The notes under the pieces: generated by a model
Databases searched by the model: none
What the model saw: the letters and a program-made list of their open reading frames with translations, nothing else
Told to the model about the DNA's origin: nothing
NCBI GenBank assembly: GCA_008682415.1
Contig: VANK01000002.1
Span: 124,001 to 188,000 of the forward strand
DNA length: 64,000 nt
Reading direction: 5' to 3'
Origin: Acidobacteria bacterium AB60
GTDB taxonomy: Bacteria; Acidobacteriota; Terriglobia; Terriglobales; Acidobacteriaceae
Part shown: in pieces, positions 25,514 to 35,320 of the stretch
Layout: each line of letters opens with the position of its first letter
How positions within the stretch are numbered: position 1 is the first letter of the stretch
Translations under genes and position numbers: made by a program

Positions 25514-26029
25514 ATGCGCCCATCGCGAGGTTCGGCAGCCCTTTTGGTTGCCGTGCAAGTCACTTCGGTTATTGTGACGGGGCTTTTGACGGGCGGGAAT
25601 GTCGATCGCGCCCTGATTGCCCGGCCGGCGTGGAACCGCGTGGGGTTGGTGGCGTGGGCGGACTACACGCGCCATGCGGATCTGGCCAACGGGCGGTACT
25701 TCTATCCGGCGCTTGCTCTGAGCGCGACGGTTCTTTGCGTGGCGGCAGCGGTCCTGTGGCGAAGGTGGAAAGCAGGCCCGGCGCAGGCCGGGCTGGCGAT
25801 TGATCTGGGAGCAAGCTGCATGTTGCTTTGTTTGCCGGTGTCGTTGGAGGCAGCTCCTTTCCTGCTCCGCTTGCGCGGGATCGATGACACCGACGTGGCT
25901 GGCTTACGGGCGGCGTTTGAGGGCTCCTATGTTTGGGGAGTGGGGCAAACGCTGCTGCACAGCGCGGCGTTTGTGGCCAGCGTGTGGGGGCTGGCTGCGT
26001 CGCGGCGTGGCGAGGGGTTTGGCGAATGA
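25514..26029 (+). CDS. Membrane protein of unknown function
   Basis: A 171-residue protein with four likely helices (AALLVAVQVTSVIVTGLLTGG; ALALSATVLCVAAAVLWRR; LAIDLGASCMLLCLPVSL; GQTLLHSAAFVASVWGLA). It starts four nt after the preceding membrane-protein gene (GAGGATAGAGGATG), so the two form an operon. Only its position says anything about function. Confidence 0.7.
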   Translation: MRPSRGSAALLVAVQVTSVIVTGLLTGGNVDRALIARPAWNRVGLVAWADYTRHADLANGRYFYPALALSATVLCVAAAVLWRRWKAGPAQAGLAIDLGASCMLLCLPVSLEAAPFLLRLRGIDDTDVAGLRAAFEGSYVWGVGQTLLHSAAFVASVWGLAASRRGEGFGE

Positions 26030-26169
26030 GGCGAGTTTCGGGGAGTTGCGCGGAGGATCGGTCTGGCGGTCTCCATTGGCCGGATTGGCCGACTCACCGA
26101 CTGTATTCTCCAGGCCGCCGCCGAAGCGTTAGAAACCGACGGCTCGGGGACGGAAGAAGAAGCGACGGG

Positions 26170-27828
26170 CCCACGCGAGGGGCGTGCGTTCCGCGCGGCG
26201 CGGGTGGGTCACTGCGCGCTCGGCAGGCAACCGGGGATCCTTCGTCGTGCGATAAGACTGGTCCGATGGGGCGCACATGGCGCCCTGCGGCACCTAAGAG
26301 CATGAAAAAAGCAAGAACAAGTGCAACTGCAGATCCCTCCCCCTTCGCTGTGCTCAGGGTGCGGGATGACAACTCTTGGGAGGAGCGGACTTTTTTGATA
26401 TGTGAGAGTTTTCAGCGGAGGTCCTTCGGCCCTGCGGTCGTCAGGAACGGCGCGGAGGGGCGTGCGTTCCGCGCGGCGCGGGTGGATCAGTTCGCGCTGG
26501 GCAGGCAACCGGGGATCTCCGTTGTGCGATAAGACTGGTCCAATGGGGCGCACATGGCGCCCTGCGTCACCTGAGAGCATGAAAAAAGCAAGAACAAGTG
26601 CAACTGCAGATCCCTCCCCCTTCGCTGTGCTCAGGGTGCGGGATGACAACTCTTGGGAGGAGCGGACTTTTTTGATATGGGGAGAGTTTTCAGCGGAGGT
26701 CCTTCGGCCCTGCGGTCCTCAGGAACAGCGCGGAGGGCGTGCGCTCCGCGCGGCGCGGGTGGGTCACTGCGCTGGGCAGGCAACCGGGGATCCTTCGTCG
26801 TGCGATAAGACTGGTCCGATGGGGCGCACATGGCGCCCTGCGTCACCTGAGAGCATGAAAAAAGCAAGAACAAGTGCAACTGCAGATCCCTCCCCCTTCG
26901 CTGTGCTCAGGGTGCGGGATGACAACTCTTGGGAGGAGCGGACTTTTTTGATATGGGGAGAGTTTTCAGCGGAGGTCCTTCGGCCCTGCGGTCCTCAGGA
27001 ACAGCGCGGAGGGCGTGCGCTCCGCGCGGCGCGGGTGGGTCACTGCGCTGGGCAGGCAACCGGGGATCCTTCGTCGTGCGATAAGACTGGTCCGATGGGG
27101 CGCACATGGCGCCCTGCGGCACCTAAGAACATGAAAAAAGCAAGAACAAGTGCAACTGCAGATCCCTCCCCCTTCGGGTGCGGGATGACAACTCTTTGGA
27201 GGAGCGGGCCTTGTTGACAACTCTTGGGAGGAGCGGGCCTTGTTGACAACTCTTGGGAGGAGCGGACGTGTGATACGGGGAGGGTTTTCAGGGTGGGTCC
27301 TTCGTCCCTGCGGTCCTCAGGAACAGCGCGGACGGGCGTGCGTTCCGCGATGGCGGGGGTGGATCACTGCGCGCTCGGCAGGCAACCGGGGATCTTCGTC
27401 GTGCGATAAGACTGGTCCGATGGGGCGCACATGGCGCCCTGCGGCACCTAAGAGCATGAAAAAAGCAAGAACAAGAGCAACTGCAGATCCCTCCCCCTTC
27501 GCTGTGCTCAGGGTGCGGGATGACAACTCTTGGGAGGAGCGGACTTTGTTGATATGGGGAGGAATTTTCAGGGTGGATCCCTCCCCCTTCGCTGTGCTCA
27601 GGGTGCGGGATGACAACTCTTGGGAGGAGCGGACTTTTTTGATATGGGGAGGAATTTTCAGGGCGGATCCCTCCCCTTCGCTGTGCTCAGGGTGCGGGAT
27701 GACAACTCTTGGGAGGAGCGGGCCTTGTTGACAACTCTTGGGAGGAGCGGACGTGTGATGCGGGGAGGGTTTTCAGGTGGATCCCTCCCCCTTCGCTGTG
27801 CTCAGGGTGCGGGATGACAACTCTTTTC
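26170..27828. repeat. Array of about 276-bp tandem repeats
   Basis: A unit anchored by ATGAAAAAAGCAAGAACA begins at 26302, 26579, 26855, 27131 and 27456 (spacings 277, 276, 276, 325). The units starting 26579 and 26855 differ by about three bases in 276. The unit includes CGGGATGACAACTCTTGGG and GGCAGGCAACCGGGGATC words. The 3' end (27190-27828) is shorter reshuffled sub-repeats of roughly 85 bp. The period is a multiple of three, so open frames run through on both strands, but composition, no ribosome sites and recent duplication argue against protein coding. Confidence 0.95.
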
Positions 27829-27847
27829 GCATGAGATGTATCAAGGA

Positions 27848-28216
27848 CTAGCGAGAACTGAGGACGAACTTGTTGCCTTCCGGATCCTCGAAGATCGCCG
27901 AGCAGCCCCAGGTTTCCTTTTTGGCGTCCTGGAAGAACCGGACGCCGCGCTTCTTGAGAACCTCGGCCGTTTGAAAGACGTCATCGCACCAGAATGAGAT
28001 GGGATGAAAGGTTCCGATGCGGTCCTCGTGTCCTTCGGGCGTGAAGAGGGACAGACCGGCCTCTGCACCTGGAATGGACAGTTCTATCCATCTCTGGCCG
28101 CCGGGAATGAACTCCTGGTCGGTTTTGACTTTGAATCCCAAAACGCTGGTGTAGAACTGCAACGCCTGATCCTGATTTCTGACGGGGATGCTGATGAACT
28201 TGATGCCTCGAATCAT
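27848..28216 (-). CDS. VOC-family glyoxalase/bleomycin-resistance-like protein
   Basis: A 122-residue vicinal-oxygen-chelate protein. It starts MIRGIKFISIPVRNQDQALQFYTSVLGFKV, with FIPGGQRWIELSIPG in the middle and AIFEDPEGNKFVLSSR at the end, giving one betaalphabetabetabeta module pair. ATG 28216 has GGGAGA upstream; the much longer frame 5' is not coding. Substrate unknown; it is divergent from a small winged-helix gene. Confidence 0.9.
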   Translation of the reverse strand: MIRGIKFISIPVRNQDQALQFYTSVLGFKVKTDQEFIPGGQRWIELSIPGAEAGLSLFTPEGHEDRIGTFHPISFWCDDVFQTAEVLKKRGVRFFQDAKKETWGCSAIFEDPEGNKFVLSSR

Positions 28217-28303
28217 GCTTTTTGTCTCCCAGGACGAGCGTATAAGCCCTATCGTCGGGAGTGCAATGTGCCAGTCGTTGCTATATTGTTTAGAGGTATA
28301 GCG

Positions 28304-28600
28304 ATGAAAGACGCGATCACTCTCGATCCCTATATTCACGGGACGCTCTTGCGGGATCTGGTTGGGCACGACCGTAAGCCTGCTGCATTCCTGATCTATC
28401 TCTGGTTGTACGCAGAGCGAAAACGTCTTGGAAGACCGATTGCGATCAGCTATGCGAATCTGGCGGAGGACACGGGTCTGTCGCGCTCCGCGGCTCAGTC
28501 GGCGGTGGGATGGCTGATTCGACGAAAGATGCTCTCCGTACGGAAGGAGACGACGACGGCAACGCCTGTGTATGAGGTGCTGCGTCCATGGAGGCGATAG
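28304..28600 (+). CDS. Small winged-helix DNA-binding protein
   Basis: A 98-residue protein. FLIYLWLYAERKRLGRPIAIS, YANLAEDTGLSRSAAQSAVGWLIRRKMLSV and the wing KETTTATPVYEVLRPW make a helix-turn-helix resembling MarR/IclR-like or replication-initiator wings. It is divergent from the VOC gene and probably regulates it or itself. No effector domain is present. Confidence 0.75.
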   Translation: MKDAITLDPYIHGTLLRDLVGHDRKPAAFLIYLWLYAERKRLGRPIAISYANLAEDTGLSRSAAQSAVGWLIRRKMLSVRKETTTATPVYEVLRPWRR

Positions 28601-28631
28601 ATATCTGCGCATGGCCGACAATGTTGGCGGA

Positions 28632-28690
28632 TGGCAACCGCGGGTCCTTGTCCCTGCGGTCCTCAGGAGACAGGGCGGAGAGGCCAATGC
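28632..28690. repeat. Fragment of the dispersed repeat family
   Basis: This stretch (GCAACCGCGGGTCCTTGTCC..., CTGCGGTCCTCAGGAGACAGGGCGGAG) matches the middle of the 276-bp unit (CTGCGGTCCTCAGGAACAGCGCGGAG). It lies just after the winged-helix gene. The remainder of 28691-28822 has nothing I can recognise. Confidence 0.6.
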
Positions 28691-28822
28691 ATCCTAAATG
28701 ACGGTTTTGTCATTTTGACCTTCAGTCAACCACCGACATAGCGCGGGCATCACACGTAACGGTACTCCAGATTCTGGGCCCGTCCCCACGCTCGACCCCC
28801 GGGCCCGCACCCAAGGGAAATC

Positions 28823-29092
28823 ATGGCAACAAATATCGGGCGAGCGCGCTCTCTTTCCATTCCTATATCCGACTTTCGCCTGGTGGTAGGAGCCAAGGTG
28901 GAGATTCTTGGCGAACGGGGAATCTTCCTGGTCGCGTTCATCGACCGCCGCCGCCACGTGGTGAATCTGCAGCCGTTGCAGGATGGGCCGCCCCAAAACG
29001 GCATTCACATCTCGGCGATTCGTGTGCTGCCGGAGACGCAGTCGGTTCGAACGCGCACGATCGTGTCGGAGCTGCTGGAAGCGGGCGATTGA
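28823..29092 (+). CDS. Hypothetical small protein
   Basis: An 89-residue ORF, MATNIGRARSLSIPISDFRLVVGAKVEILGER... The sequence is beta-rich (VGAKVEILGERGIFLVAFIDRRRHVVNLQPL), a possible single small barrel. The ATG has AAGGGAA five nt upstream. No family is recognised; codon use is consistent with the neighbours. Confidence 0.5.
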   Translation: MATNIGRARSLSIPISDFRLVVGAKVEILGERGIFLVAFIDRRRHVVNLQPLQDGPPQNGIHISAIRVLPETQSVRTRTIVSELLEAGD

Positions 29093-29185
29093 GGGGCGGG
29101 GCGCCGACTCAGCGCGGTCCACTAATATTGTCTCCGCCCGGCTTGCCCGGCCCGGCGAAGCGGCGTGACGCGGACGAGGCCCGGC

Positions 29186-29659
29186 TCACTGCCCGGACCG
29201 CTCCCGCAGGGTCGCCACGGACTCTCGCAGCGCCCGACTTTGCTCCCGCGTTGCCGCAGCCTCTTCCCGCAGCACCCGCGACTTCTCCCGCTGGTCAAGG
29301 GACGCCGCCACATTGACCCGCGTGATGGCCAGCAGCCTGGCCAACTGTTCGAGCCATTCCTGGGGAGGCGTTAGCGGCGGTATCTCGAGATCCCAACCGC
29401 GCTGGAGATAGGTTTGCTCCGTGGCGCGGAACAGGACGATGGGGGCGCAGCAGTAGGCTCGCGCCAGGGAAAGGGCGCCTTCGGCGGCGCGGTGCGGCTC
29501 CTCGCTGATGCACACCACATCTGGCGTGCGTCCCTCACGGAGGCACGTGGCCAGTTCCGCCAAGGTTGCGCACTCCTCCACGGCGTATCCCGCCAAGCGT
29601 AAAACGCTTGCGCGGTGGGAAGAACCATCTCCCACGTGCAGCACATGAGCGGCGACCAT
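29186..29659 (-). CDS. Response-regulator-receiver-like protein with coiled-coil tail
   Basis: A 157-residue protein. Residues 1-105 (VLHVGDGSSHRASVLRLAGYAVEECATLAEL... DVVCISEEPHRAAEGALSLARAY... PIVLFRATEQ) follow the receiver beta-alpha pattern but lack the phosphoacceptor aspartate and acidic pair of a true receiver. The C-terminal 40 residues are a charged coiled coil (REKSRVLREEAAATREQSRALRESVATLRER). It may be a non-phosphorylated adaptor. Similar degenerate receivers are common in this group. Confidence 0.7.
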   Translation of the reverse strand: MVAAHVLHVGDGSSHRASVLRLAGYAVEECATLAELATCLREGRTPDVVCISEEPHRAAEGALSLARAYCCAPIVLFRATEQTYLQRGWDLEIPPLTPPQEWLEQLARLLAITRVNVAASLDQREKSRVLREEAAATREQSRALRESVATLRERSGQ

Positions 29660-29921
29660 CTTGCACTCTCTCCTTCAACTCACGAGGATGAGGACGGGCT
29701 CAAGCAGCTACCCGCATTCTTAAGGCAAAAGCAGCTCGATTTCAAGAGGGTTTGCCGCTGTTCTCCCACTTTCCCGCAATCCATGGCCAGCCGCAACCCG
29801 GGAAAACCCCAGCTTGCTTCGGGGCGCGGGTGATGCGGGGGGGGGGTTCCGGCCGCTGCTTGACAGCCCAGCACCCGTCAGGTGCTTAACAAATGTCGGA
29901 TTCATCATGGAAGATGGCTGA

Positions 29922-30653
29922 ATGATTGAGTGCAGAGCCTTGAAGAAGGCCTATGCCGCACACCCTGTGCTCCGGGGCGTGGACCTGGCTGTGGAACCGG
30001 GGATATGCGCCGTCCTGGGCAGAAACGGTGCGGGCAAGTCAACGCTGCTGCGGACGATCGCAGGACTGGAACGACCGGATAGCGGCTCTGTGCATATTTG
30101 CGGAATGACGTTCGATGCACAGGGGAGCGAGATCAGGAAGCGCCTGGGCTGTGTGCCTGAGGACCTGGCGCTGTTTGAATCGCTGACGATGCTGGAAAAT
30201 CTGCGCGCTGTGGGACCGATCTATGGGCTGTCGAGGCGCGCAACGGAGTCGCGAGCGGAGGAGCTTCTGGCGTTGTTCGAACTGACGCAAGGACGACACA
30301 CGCCTGCACGCAAGGGTTCGTTTGGCATGCGCAAGAAGACAGCTCTGGCCATGGCTTTGCTTCACAAGCCAGATATTTTGCTGCTGGATGAGCCGTTCGA
30401 AGGGATTGATCCTACCTCTTCGAACGTGATTCAGACACTGCTGCGACAGCTCGCGAAGGATGGCACGACAATCCTGCTCACGTCGCACCTGCTGTCGCTG
30501 GTGGAGGCTGTGGCCGACCGGGTGATCATCCTTCACGAGGGAATGGTGGCGCTGGATGCTGACCCAGCCAGAATCGCAGAAGGGGTGGAGAGGGCTTATT
30601 TCAGCGTTGTGGGGAGGCAAGACCCGGAGGTGCCGGGTTGGCTCAGGTTGTAG
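29922..30653 (+). CDS. ABC transporter ATP-binding protein
   Basis: A 243-residue ABC ATPase. Walker A GRNGAGKST at residues 33-41, a Q-loop region with CVPEDLALFESLTMLENL, a degenerate signature SFGMRKKTALAMALL, Walker B ILLLDEPFEGIDPTSSN, and the switch SH in LLTSHLLSLVEA. It precedes its membrane partner with overlapping frames. This is an ABC-2 type exporter; the substrate is unknown. Confidence 0.92.
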   Translation: MIECRALKKAYAAHPVLRGVDLAVEPGICAVLGRNGAGKSTLLRTIAGLERPDSGSVHICGMTFDAQGSEIRKRLGCVPEDLALFESLTMLENLRAVGPIYGLSRRATESRAEELLALFELTQGRHTPARKGSFGMRKKTALAMALLHKPDILLLDEPFEGIDPTSSNVIQTLLRQLAKDGTTILLTSHLLSLVEAVADRVIILHEGMVALDADPARIAEGVERAYFSVVGRQDPEVPGWLRL

Positions 30654-31693
30654 CCCTTCTCCTGTTGCTGAAAAAAGTCATGGCGAAGGAACTGAGCAGC
30701 TTCTCCTCGGTTCGCTTCAACAATTTCTTACTTTGCGTGCTGTTTATCATGTCGGCCAGCGTGCAGCAACGAAGATTTGCAGAGGCGTTCTGGGAGACCT
30801 TTCTTTTCCAGTTGTTTCTCCTCACGCCTATTTTGATCACCTCATCGATCGATGCGCAGCAGAGGCTGCCGGGGCAGCGGGTGAGATTGTGGCCGCTCAC
30901 GGAAGGACAGCGCCTTCTGCTTACGTTTGTCAGTTTTGTGCTCAATCCCTTCTTTGTGGTTCTTTTCGTTGGCTATCTGTTCTGGATGGGATTGGCAATC
31001 GCTTTCTGTTTCGTCGTGCTGGGCGTGGTGATCCATGCCGCCACGTATGCGACTGCGCGCTTGAGGTGGCCACGCGGACGGTTGCGCAGAAGCTGGCTTC
31101 CGATGTTGCCGATGTTGCCGTGGAAGTATGCCGGCATCGTGCGCGTCACAGTGAGCGAGGTTACGAGCACGCTGGACTTTTGGACGGCGATTCTGATCGC
31201 TGCGAGTGGAACCGCCTATCGCCTCTTTGGGCACTCTCCCGAGCCGGAGGCGTTTCCGATGCTGTCGTTACTCGTTGGGATTGCGATGAGCACGATGGCT
31301 CAACGGATGCTGAGCATGGACGAGGGGCGAGCCATGTTGCGGTACCGGATGTTGCCGATAGACGGGTGGAAGCTGCTGGTGGTTCAGGATGCGGTTTTGG
31401 TGCTCCTGGTGGGCATCATGGTTCTGCCGCTCAACCTGCAGGCCGGACTGGCGTTTAGTTTGGTTGCAATCGCCGTGGGGCGATACCCCTCGCTCAAGCA
31501 ACAAACGAAACAGCGCAGGTGGCGGTTCGTCGGCGGGGATCCACGATTCGGCGTCGTACAGGTTTTGCTCGGCGTAGCAGCTCGGATTGGCGCGGCACGG
31601 ATCGGGCTCTCGGTCCTGGCTTATGCCTTCCTCCTCTACGCGGGTTCGGTGTTTTGGGGGCATCGATTGTGGAAGCGATTGCGGATTTCCTGA
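30638..31693 (+). CDS. ABC-2 type membrane subunit
   Basis: A 351-residue protein with multiple helices (FLLCVLFIMSAS; ETFLFQLFLLTPILITSS; LLLTFVSFVLNPFFVVLFVGYLF; AIAFCFVVLGVVIHAATYATA; VLVLLVGIMVLPLNL and a C-terminal YAFLLYAGSVFWGH). The start is TTG 30638, preceded by GGAGG with 7-nt spacing, overlapping the ATPase by 16 nt; ATG 30680 is the alternative. It is not a classic ABC2 membrane family by eye, so partnership is inferred from overlap and position. Confidence 0.8.
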   Translation: MAQVVALLLLLKKVMAKELSSFSSVRFNNFLLCVLFIMSASVQQRRFAEAFWETFLFQLFLLTPILITSSIDAQQRLPGQRVRLWPLTEGQRLLLTFVSFVLNPFFVVLFVGYLFWMGLAIAFCFVVLGVVIHAATYATARLRWPRGRLRRSWLPMLPMLPWKYAGIVRVTVSEVTSTLDFWTAILIAASGTAYRLFGHSPEPEAFPMLSLLVGIAMSTMAQRMLSMDEGRAMLRYRMLPIDGWKLLVVQDAVLVLLVGIMVLPLNLQAGLAFSLVAIAVGRYPSLKQQTKQRRWRFVGGDPRFGVVQVLLGVAARIGAARIGLSVLAYAFLLYAGSVFWGHRLWKRLRIS

Positions 31694-31762
31694 TGGGGAG
31701 ACGAAGAAGATCCCGGGGTTGTTCGATTCTGGCGGGCTTGGGCGGATTAGTCTGATTGTCGG

Positions 31763-32557
31763 ATGAGCGATTCTGCTTTTGCATCGGAACCCGAGGAGAT
31801 CCTTCGAGGGGGAAACACGGCGGCGTCAGTCGTGCGGCGGGGAACGACGGTTCGCAAGCCGGTGACGCCTTCCACACCCGCGGTGCAAGGGTTTGTCCGG
31901 CACCTGCGCGCGGTTGGGTTTCAGGCGGCACCGGAGCCTCTGGGGGTGGATGACGAGGGGCGGCAGGTGTGGGAGTACGTTTCCGGTCCGTTGTGGCATG
32001 ACGGCAAGACGCATTCCTCCTCCGATCTGCGGCGCGTGGGGGCCATCATCCGGGAACTGCATGAGGCTGCTGCCTCTTTCGAGATGCCGGAGAGCGCCCG
32101 ATGGAACATGCGGTACGCGCGCAACGATCACGAACTGGTGTGCCACAATGACCTGGCGCCGTGGAACCTGGTGTGTGGCGAGGATCGCTGGGTCTTTATC
32201 GACTGGGATGGGACGGCTCCGGCGACGCGCCTGTGGGATCTCGCGTGGTCATCGCTGTCGTTTCCGCCGTTCGAGCCGGAGGGCGATCTCGCGGCTGCGG
32301 CGGGTGGGCTGCGGGCCCTGCTGGACGGATATGGACTGGACGGGTCGAGGTACGGGGAACTTATTGGGCTGATGGTGACCCGGGCGCGCGCGGAGCACGA
32401 CCTGATTGCGGAGGGCGCGCGAGAGGGCCAGCAGCCGTGGGCGCGGCTCTATGACGAGGGACATCATCGCTATTGGGGTCCCGTGGCGGACTACGTCAGC
32501 GGGCACGCCTCGGCTCTGGAAGATCTGCTGAAGTCCGGCGAGGGTATTGGACCTTGA
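31763..32557 (+). CDS. APH-like phosphotransferase
   Basis: A 264-residue kinase-like fold protein. The catalytic loop CHNDLAPWNLV has base D130 and N135, and FIDWDGTAP carries the metal-binding D147. The N-lobe is short and a DTRKP-like 'VRKPVT' replaces the usual ATP lysine motif. Family members phosphorylate antibiotics, sugars or choline; none can be chosen here. It lies 69 nt after the ABC permease on the same strand. Confidence 0.85.
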   Translation: MSDSAFASEPEEILRGGNTAASVVRRGTTVRKPVTPSTPAVQGFVRHLRAVGFQAAPEPLGVDDEGRQVWEYVSGPLWHDGKTHSSSDLRRVGAIIRELHEAAASFEMPESARWNMRYARNDHELVCHNDLAPWNLVCGEDRWVFIDWDGTAPATRLWDLAWSSLSFPPFEPEGDLAAAAGGLRALLDGYGLDGSRYGELIGLMVTRARAEHDLIAEGAREGQQPWARLYDEGHHRYWGPVADYVSGHASALEDLLKSGEGIGP

Positions 32558-32777
32558 CGCTCGGCGCCCTTGGGAATCTGTGGCTCAGGATACGGACGGC
32601 ACCACAGCGAATTCTATTTTGGTTGAGCTTATCTCGCTTCTGCCGAAGGAGAAAGGGGCGCAGTGTTTTGTCGGCGAGTGATTTGCTCTGTTATCGCCAC
32701 AGCAGGCCGGGATCGATTTCGAGACCGGCTTCTCAATCCAGATTCCGGCTCATGCTGATGCGCTTAACAAAGCGCCC

Positions 32778-34196
32778 TCACTCTATCGTTACCCGGTTTG
32801 CACCGCGCGGGAGAATCGCGGCTATCACATCATTCATATCGGTAGCCATCGGCGGGTCCCGATTGGCCAGGACGATGACAACATACTGGTCTGGCAGGAT
32901 GTGTAGTTCGGTGCTGCAGCCAGGGCTGCTCCCCGAATGACCGTAGCCGAGTCCGGGCAGCAAGAAGAACCCCAACCCGTATGCAGGATGAATCGAAGTC
33001 CAGGTAAGCGCCTGGTTGAGGAGGCTCGGCGACAAAAGTGTCCCGGACCGGAGAGCCGCCGCAAACCGATAGAGGTCATGGGCATCGGAATACCATCCCC
33101 CTCCCGATGATGCAGGCAAATGAAACATGTCCTCCGTAGGTTGCAGGCCATTGCGTGTACGGCTGTAGCCGATTGCTACTGAGCGATGGCCATCCGGTAT
33201 CGGCCCCGTGTGCCGCATGCCCGCGATGTTGAGAATGTGATCACGAACGTATTGATCATACGTTTGTGCTGACACAACTTCGACAACCCTGCCCAGCAAG
33301 ATATAGCCATAGTTGGAATATTCAAAGCGCGTTCCGGGTTTGAATCGGCCTGGACGGCTGCCGAAGAGATGCACATAGTCCGACAACGTTCGCATTTCAG
33401 ACTTGTGCGTTGTGAACTCCGGCGTCAAATAGTCGCCCGTTCCGCCTGTATGGCTCAGCAATTCCCGGACTGTCACCGTTTTTGCAAGCTCCTGGTTGGG
33501 ATAATCCGGCAGGTACTTGATGACGAAGTCGTCGAGGTGAAGCTTGCCTTGATTTGCGAGTTGAAGAACGGAGATCGCCGTGAACATCTTGTTCATGGAT
33601 GCCAGGCCGAACTGGGTATCGACTGAATTCGGAATCCGTCTCTCGCTGTCGGCAAAACCCCATGCTTGATTCAAAACCACCTGATCGTGGTGAGCGATGA
33701 AGATCACCCCCGAGAATGCATTGGCACCCTTGGTGGTAGCTACGAACTTGCGCACGTTCCTGGCGAGATCAGCATCGCTCGTTGCTTGGGGAGGAAGGGT
33801 CGCAGGGGATGGGATTGGGTGTCCGACGATCCGAGCAACAGCCGGAGGGGAAGCCGATACCAAATCCACCGTTGACTCAGAAAAGGCGCCGCGACCTTCT
33901 TTCAGAATAGCCACCATGTGCTTAGGGCTTTTCTGGGCGACGCGCACCAGAGTCATGTCCCCGGTCGCACTATGGCGACGAATATCGAGCGCCACACGGT
34001 CGTCCGGCTGCTGGTTGCCGTATTGTTCCCAGAACGATGCGATCCGCGCCTCGCTGCCCGAATTGTAGGCACTCAGCCATTTTTTGAACACCTCGAGTGC
34101 TGGAGCGTCACTGGCGATGGACGCGGAAGACGCTAGAGCAAGGACCGATGCGATCAGGCTCACGCTGCGCATTCGGCAGGCTTTCGAAGTCCTCAT
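32778..34196 (-). CDS. Secreted serine hydrolase (class C beta-lactamase/esterase family)
   Basis: A 472-residue protein. It begins with a signal peptide (SVSLIASVLALASSASIASD), then about 110 residues of extra N-terminal domain (a nuclear-transport-factor-like region), then the beta-lactamase fold: nucleophile motif S200-MNK (LASMNKMFTAISVLQL), Y293-S-N (FEYSNYGYILLG), HTGGTGDYL, and GYGHSGSSPG near the C-terminus. Family members are esterases, D-peptidases or true beta-lactamases. The stop of the upstream alpha/beta hydrolase gene overlaps its start, so both are one unit. Confidence 0.9.
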   Translation of the reverse strand: MRTSKACRMRSVSLIASVLALASSASIASDAPALEVFKKWLSAYNSGSEARIASFWEQYGNQQPDDRVALDIRRHSATGDMTLVRVAQKSPKHMVAILKEGRGAFSESTVDLVSASPPAVARIVGHPIPSPATLPPQATSDADLARNVRKFVATTKGANAFSGVIFIAHHDQVVLNQAWGFADSERRIPNSVDTQFGLASMNKMFTAISVLQLANQGKLHLDDFVIKYLPDYPNQELAKTVTVRELLSHTGGTGDYLTPEFTTHKSEMRTLSDYVHLFGSRPGRFKPGTRFEYSNYGYILLGRVVEVVSAQTYDQYVRDHILNIAGMRHTGPIPDGHRSVAIGYSRTRNGLQPTEDMFHLPASSGGGWYSDAHDLYRFAAALRSGTLLSPSLLNQALTWTSIHPAYGLGFFLLPGLGYGHSGSSPGCSTELHILPDQYVVIVLANRDPPMATDMNDVIAAILPRGANRVTIE

Positions 34197-35320
34197 CAGT
34201 GCGCGCCTGCATGCGGCACCGGCTCTTTTCGAATAGCGGTCAGCACGTCGTCAATCGCGGCGAGGACGGCACGGGGGTCGTCGAACTGAATGAAATGCGC
34301 CGCATCCTCGACCAATTCCTGACGCCCGCGCGAGGAGAGTGCGGCGTACGCCTTGTGTCCAGAGGCGAGCACCTGGAAAAACTGATCGATCTGGTGACGG
34401 AGGTCAGCCGGCATGTCCGGGGGAAAGGGATGCTGGCCGGCTGTCAGCACAATCATCGGCATATTTCCAAAGCTGCGGTGGGGATTGATTGCTTCGCGCG
34501 GACTGGCGGAATTGACGTTCACGAGCGCTGAGGCCTGGGTGAGCAGTCTGGCAGGGTCCGCATTCAAGCGTGCGAGCCTTTTGGACAAGCCTGAGAATTC
34601 CGGAGGCAGCGGCTGGGCGATGCACTCATCGAAGTCTGCGGTGTTGGGTTTCAATGTTCCGTTCTTCAGCCTGGCGGCGCAATCCTCGAGTCGTTTGGCC
34701 TCCACTGCCGGTCCCGCATTGCCTGAGGATTCCGACTTGGGCGCAATGCGCTGCCGGATGGCGGCCTGATCCGGGATGGATGGGTCCAGAAGAACCATTC
34801 CCGCTACATCGTTGGGGCGTTGGTCAGCAAAGAGTATGCCGACGAATGCTCCCGCGGAGTGGGCAACCATCAGGAACGGGCCATCGATGTGGGCGGCATT
34901 CAAGGTCGCAGTGAGGTCTTCGGTTTCGTGAACCGCGTCCTGCGGTTCGGGACTAGCACTGCTGAAACCAAGCCCGGCAGGATCCCACGCGCAGGCCCGC
35001 GTTTTATGCGCGACCTCTCCCTGAACCAGGTACCAGACCTGCGACCAGCCTCCCAATCCGGCAGTGAATACGACGGTTGGCGAGCCTTTGCCCAGACAGA
35101 CCAGATTGATATTTCGTCCTTTTCCGATGGGGATAAGGCGCTGAGGCTCCAGGTAAGGCGCAGTTTGCTGCGCACCTTCAGCTTGCTGGCGTGCGGCTTG
35201 GGCTATTGCATGTCCGGCTGAAGCTAAAAACAAGGAGGCCACGCTTAAGCCGGCAAGAAGGAGTCTCTTGCAATATCGAAATCGTTTTTGCGAACGAGGA
35301 TCGTGAGCGAGTCTCTCCAA
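34196..35320 (-). CDS. Secreted alpha/beta hydrolase
   Basis: A 374-residue hydrolase with an N-terminal signal (RLLLAGLSVASLFLASAGHAIAQ). The fold is seen in LVCLGKGSPTVVFTAGLGG, the nucleophile elbow AHSAG (S155) and a DAAHFIQFDDP C-terminal histidine region. It starts TTG with GGAGC about 10 nt upstream and its stop overlaps the beta-lactamase-family ATG (TGATG). The pair may degrade an extracellular substrate together. The substrate is unknown. Confidence 0.88.
   Translation of the reverse strand: MERLAHDPRSQKRFRYCKRLLLAGLSVASLFLASAGHAIAQAARQQAEGAQQTAPYLEPQRLIPIGKGRNINLVCLGKGSPTVVFTAGLGGWSQVWYLVQGEVAHKTRACAWDPAGLGFSSASPEPQDAVHETEDLTATLNAAHIDGPFLMVAHSAGAFVGILFADQRPNDVAGMVLLDPSIPDQAAIRQRIAPKSESSGNAGPAVEAKRLEDCAARLKNGTLKPNTADFDECIAQPLPPEFSGLSKRLARLNADPARLLTQASALVNVNSASPREAINPHRSFGNMPMIVLTAGQHPFPPDMPADLRHQIDQFFQVLASGHKAYAALSSRGRQELVEDAAHFIQFDDPRAVLAAIDDVLTAIRKEPVPHAGAH

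Noticed and set aside
26402..27217. ORF encoding a 92-residue repeated peptide
   Set aside because: The period is a multiple of three so any frame stays open; both strands are open and no ribosome site exists. Treated as a noncoding repeat.
26170..27828. CRISPR array
   Set aside because: The units are about 276 bp with no short spacers or repeats of 24-48 bp and no cas genes; the heptamer tract at 18.7 kb is also not CRISPR.
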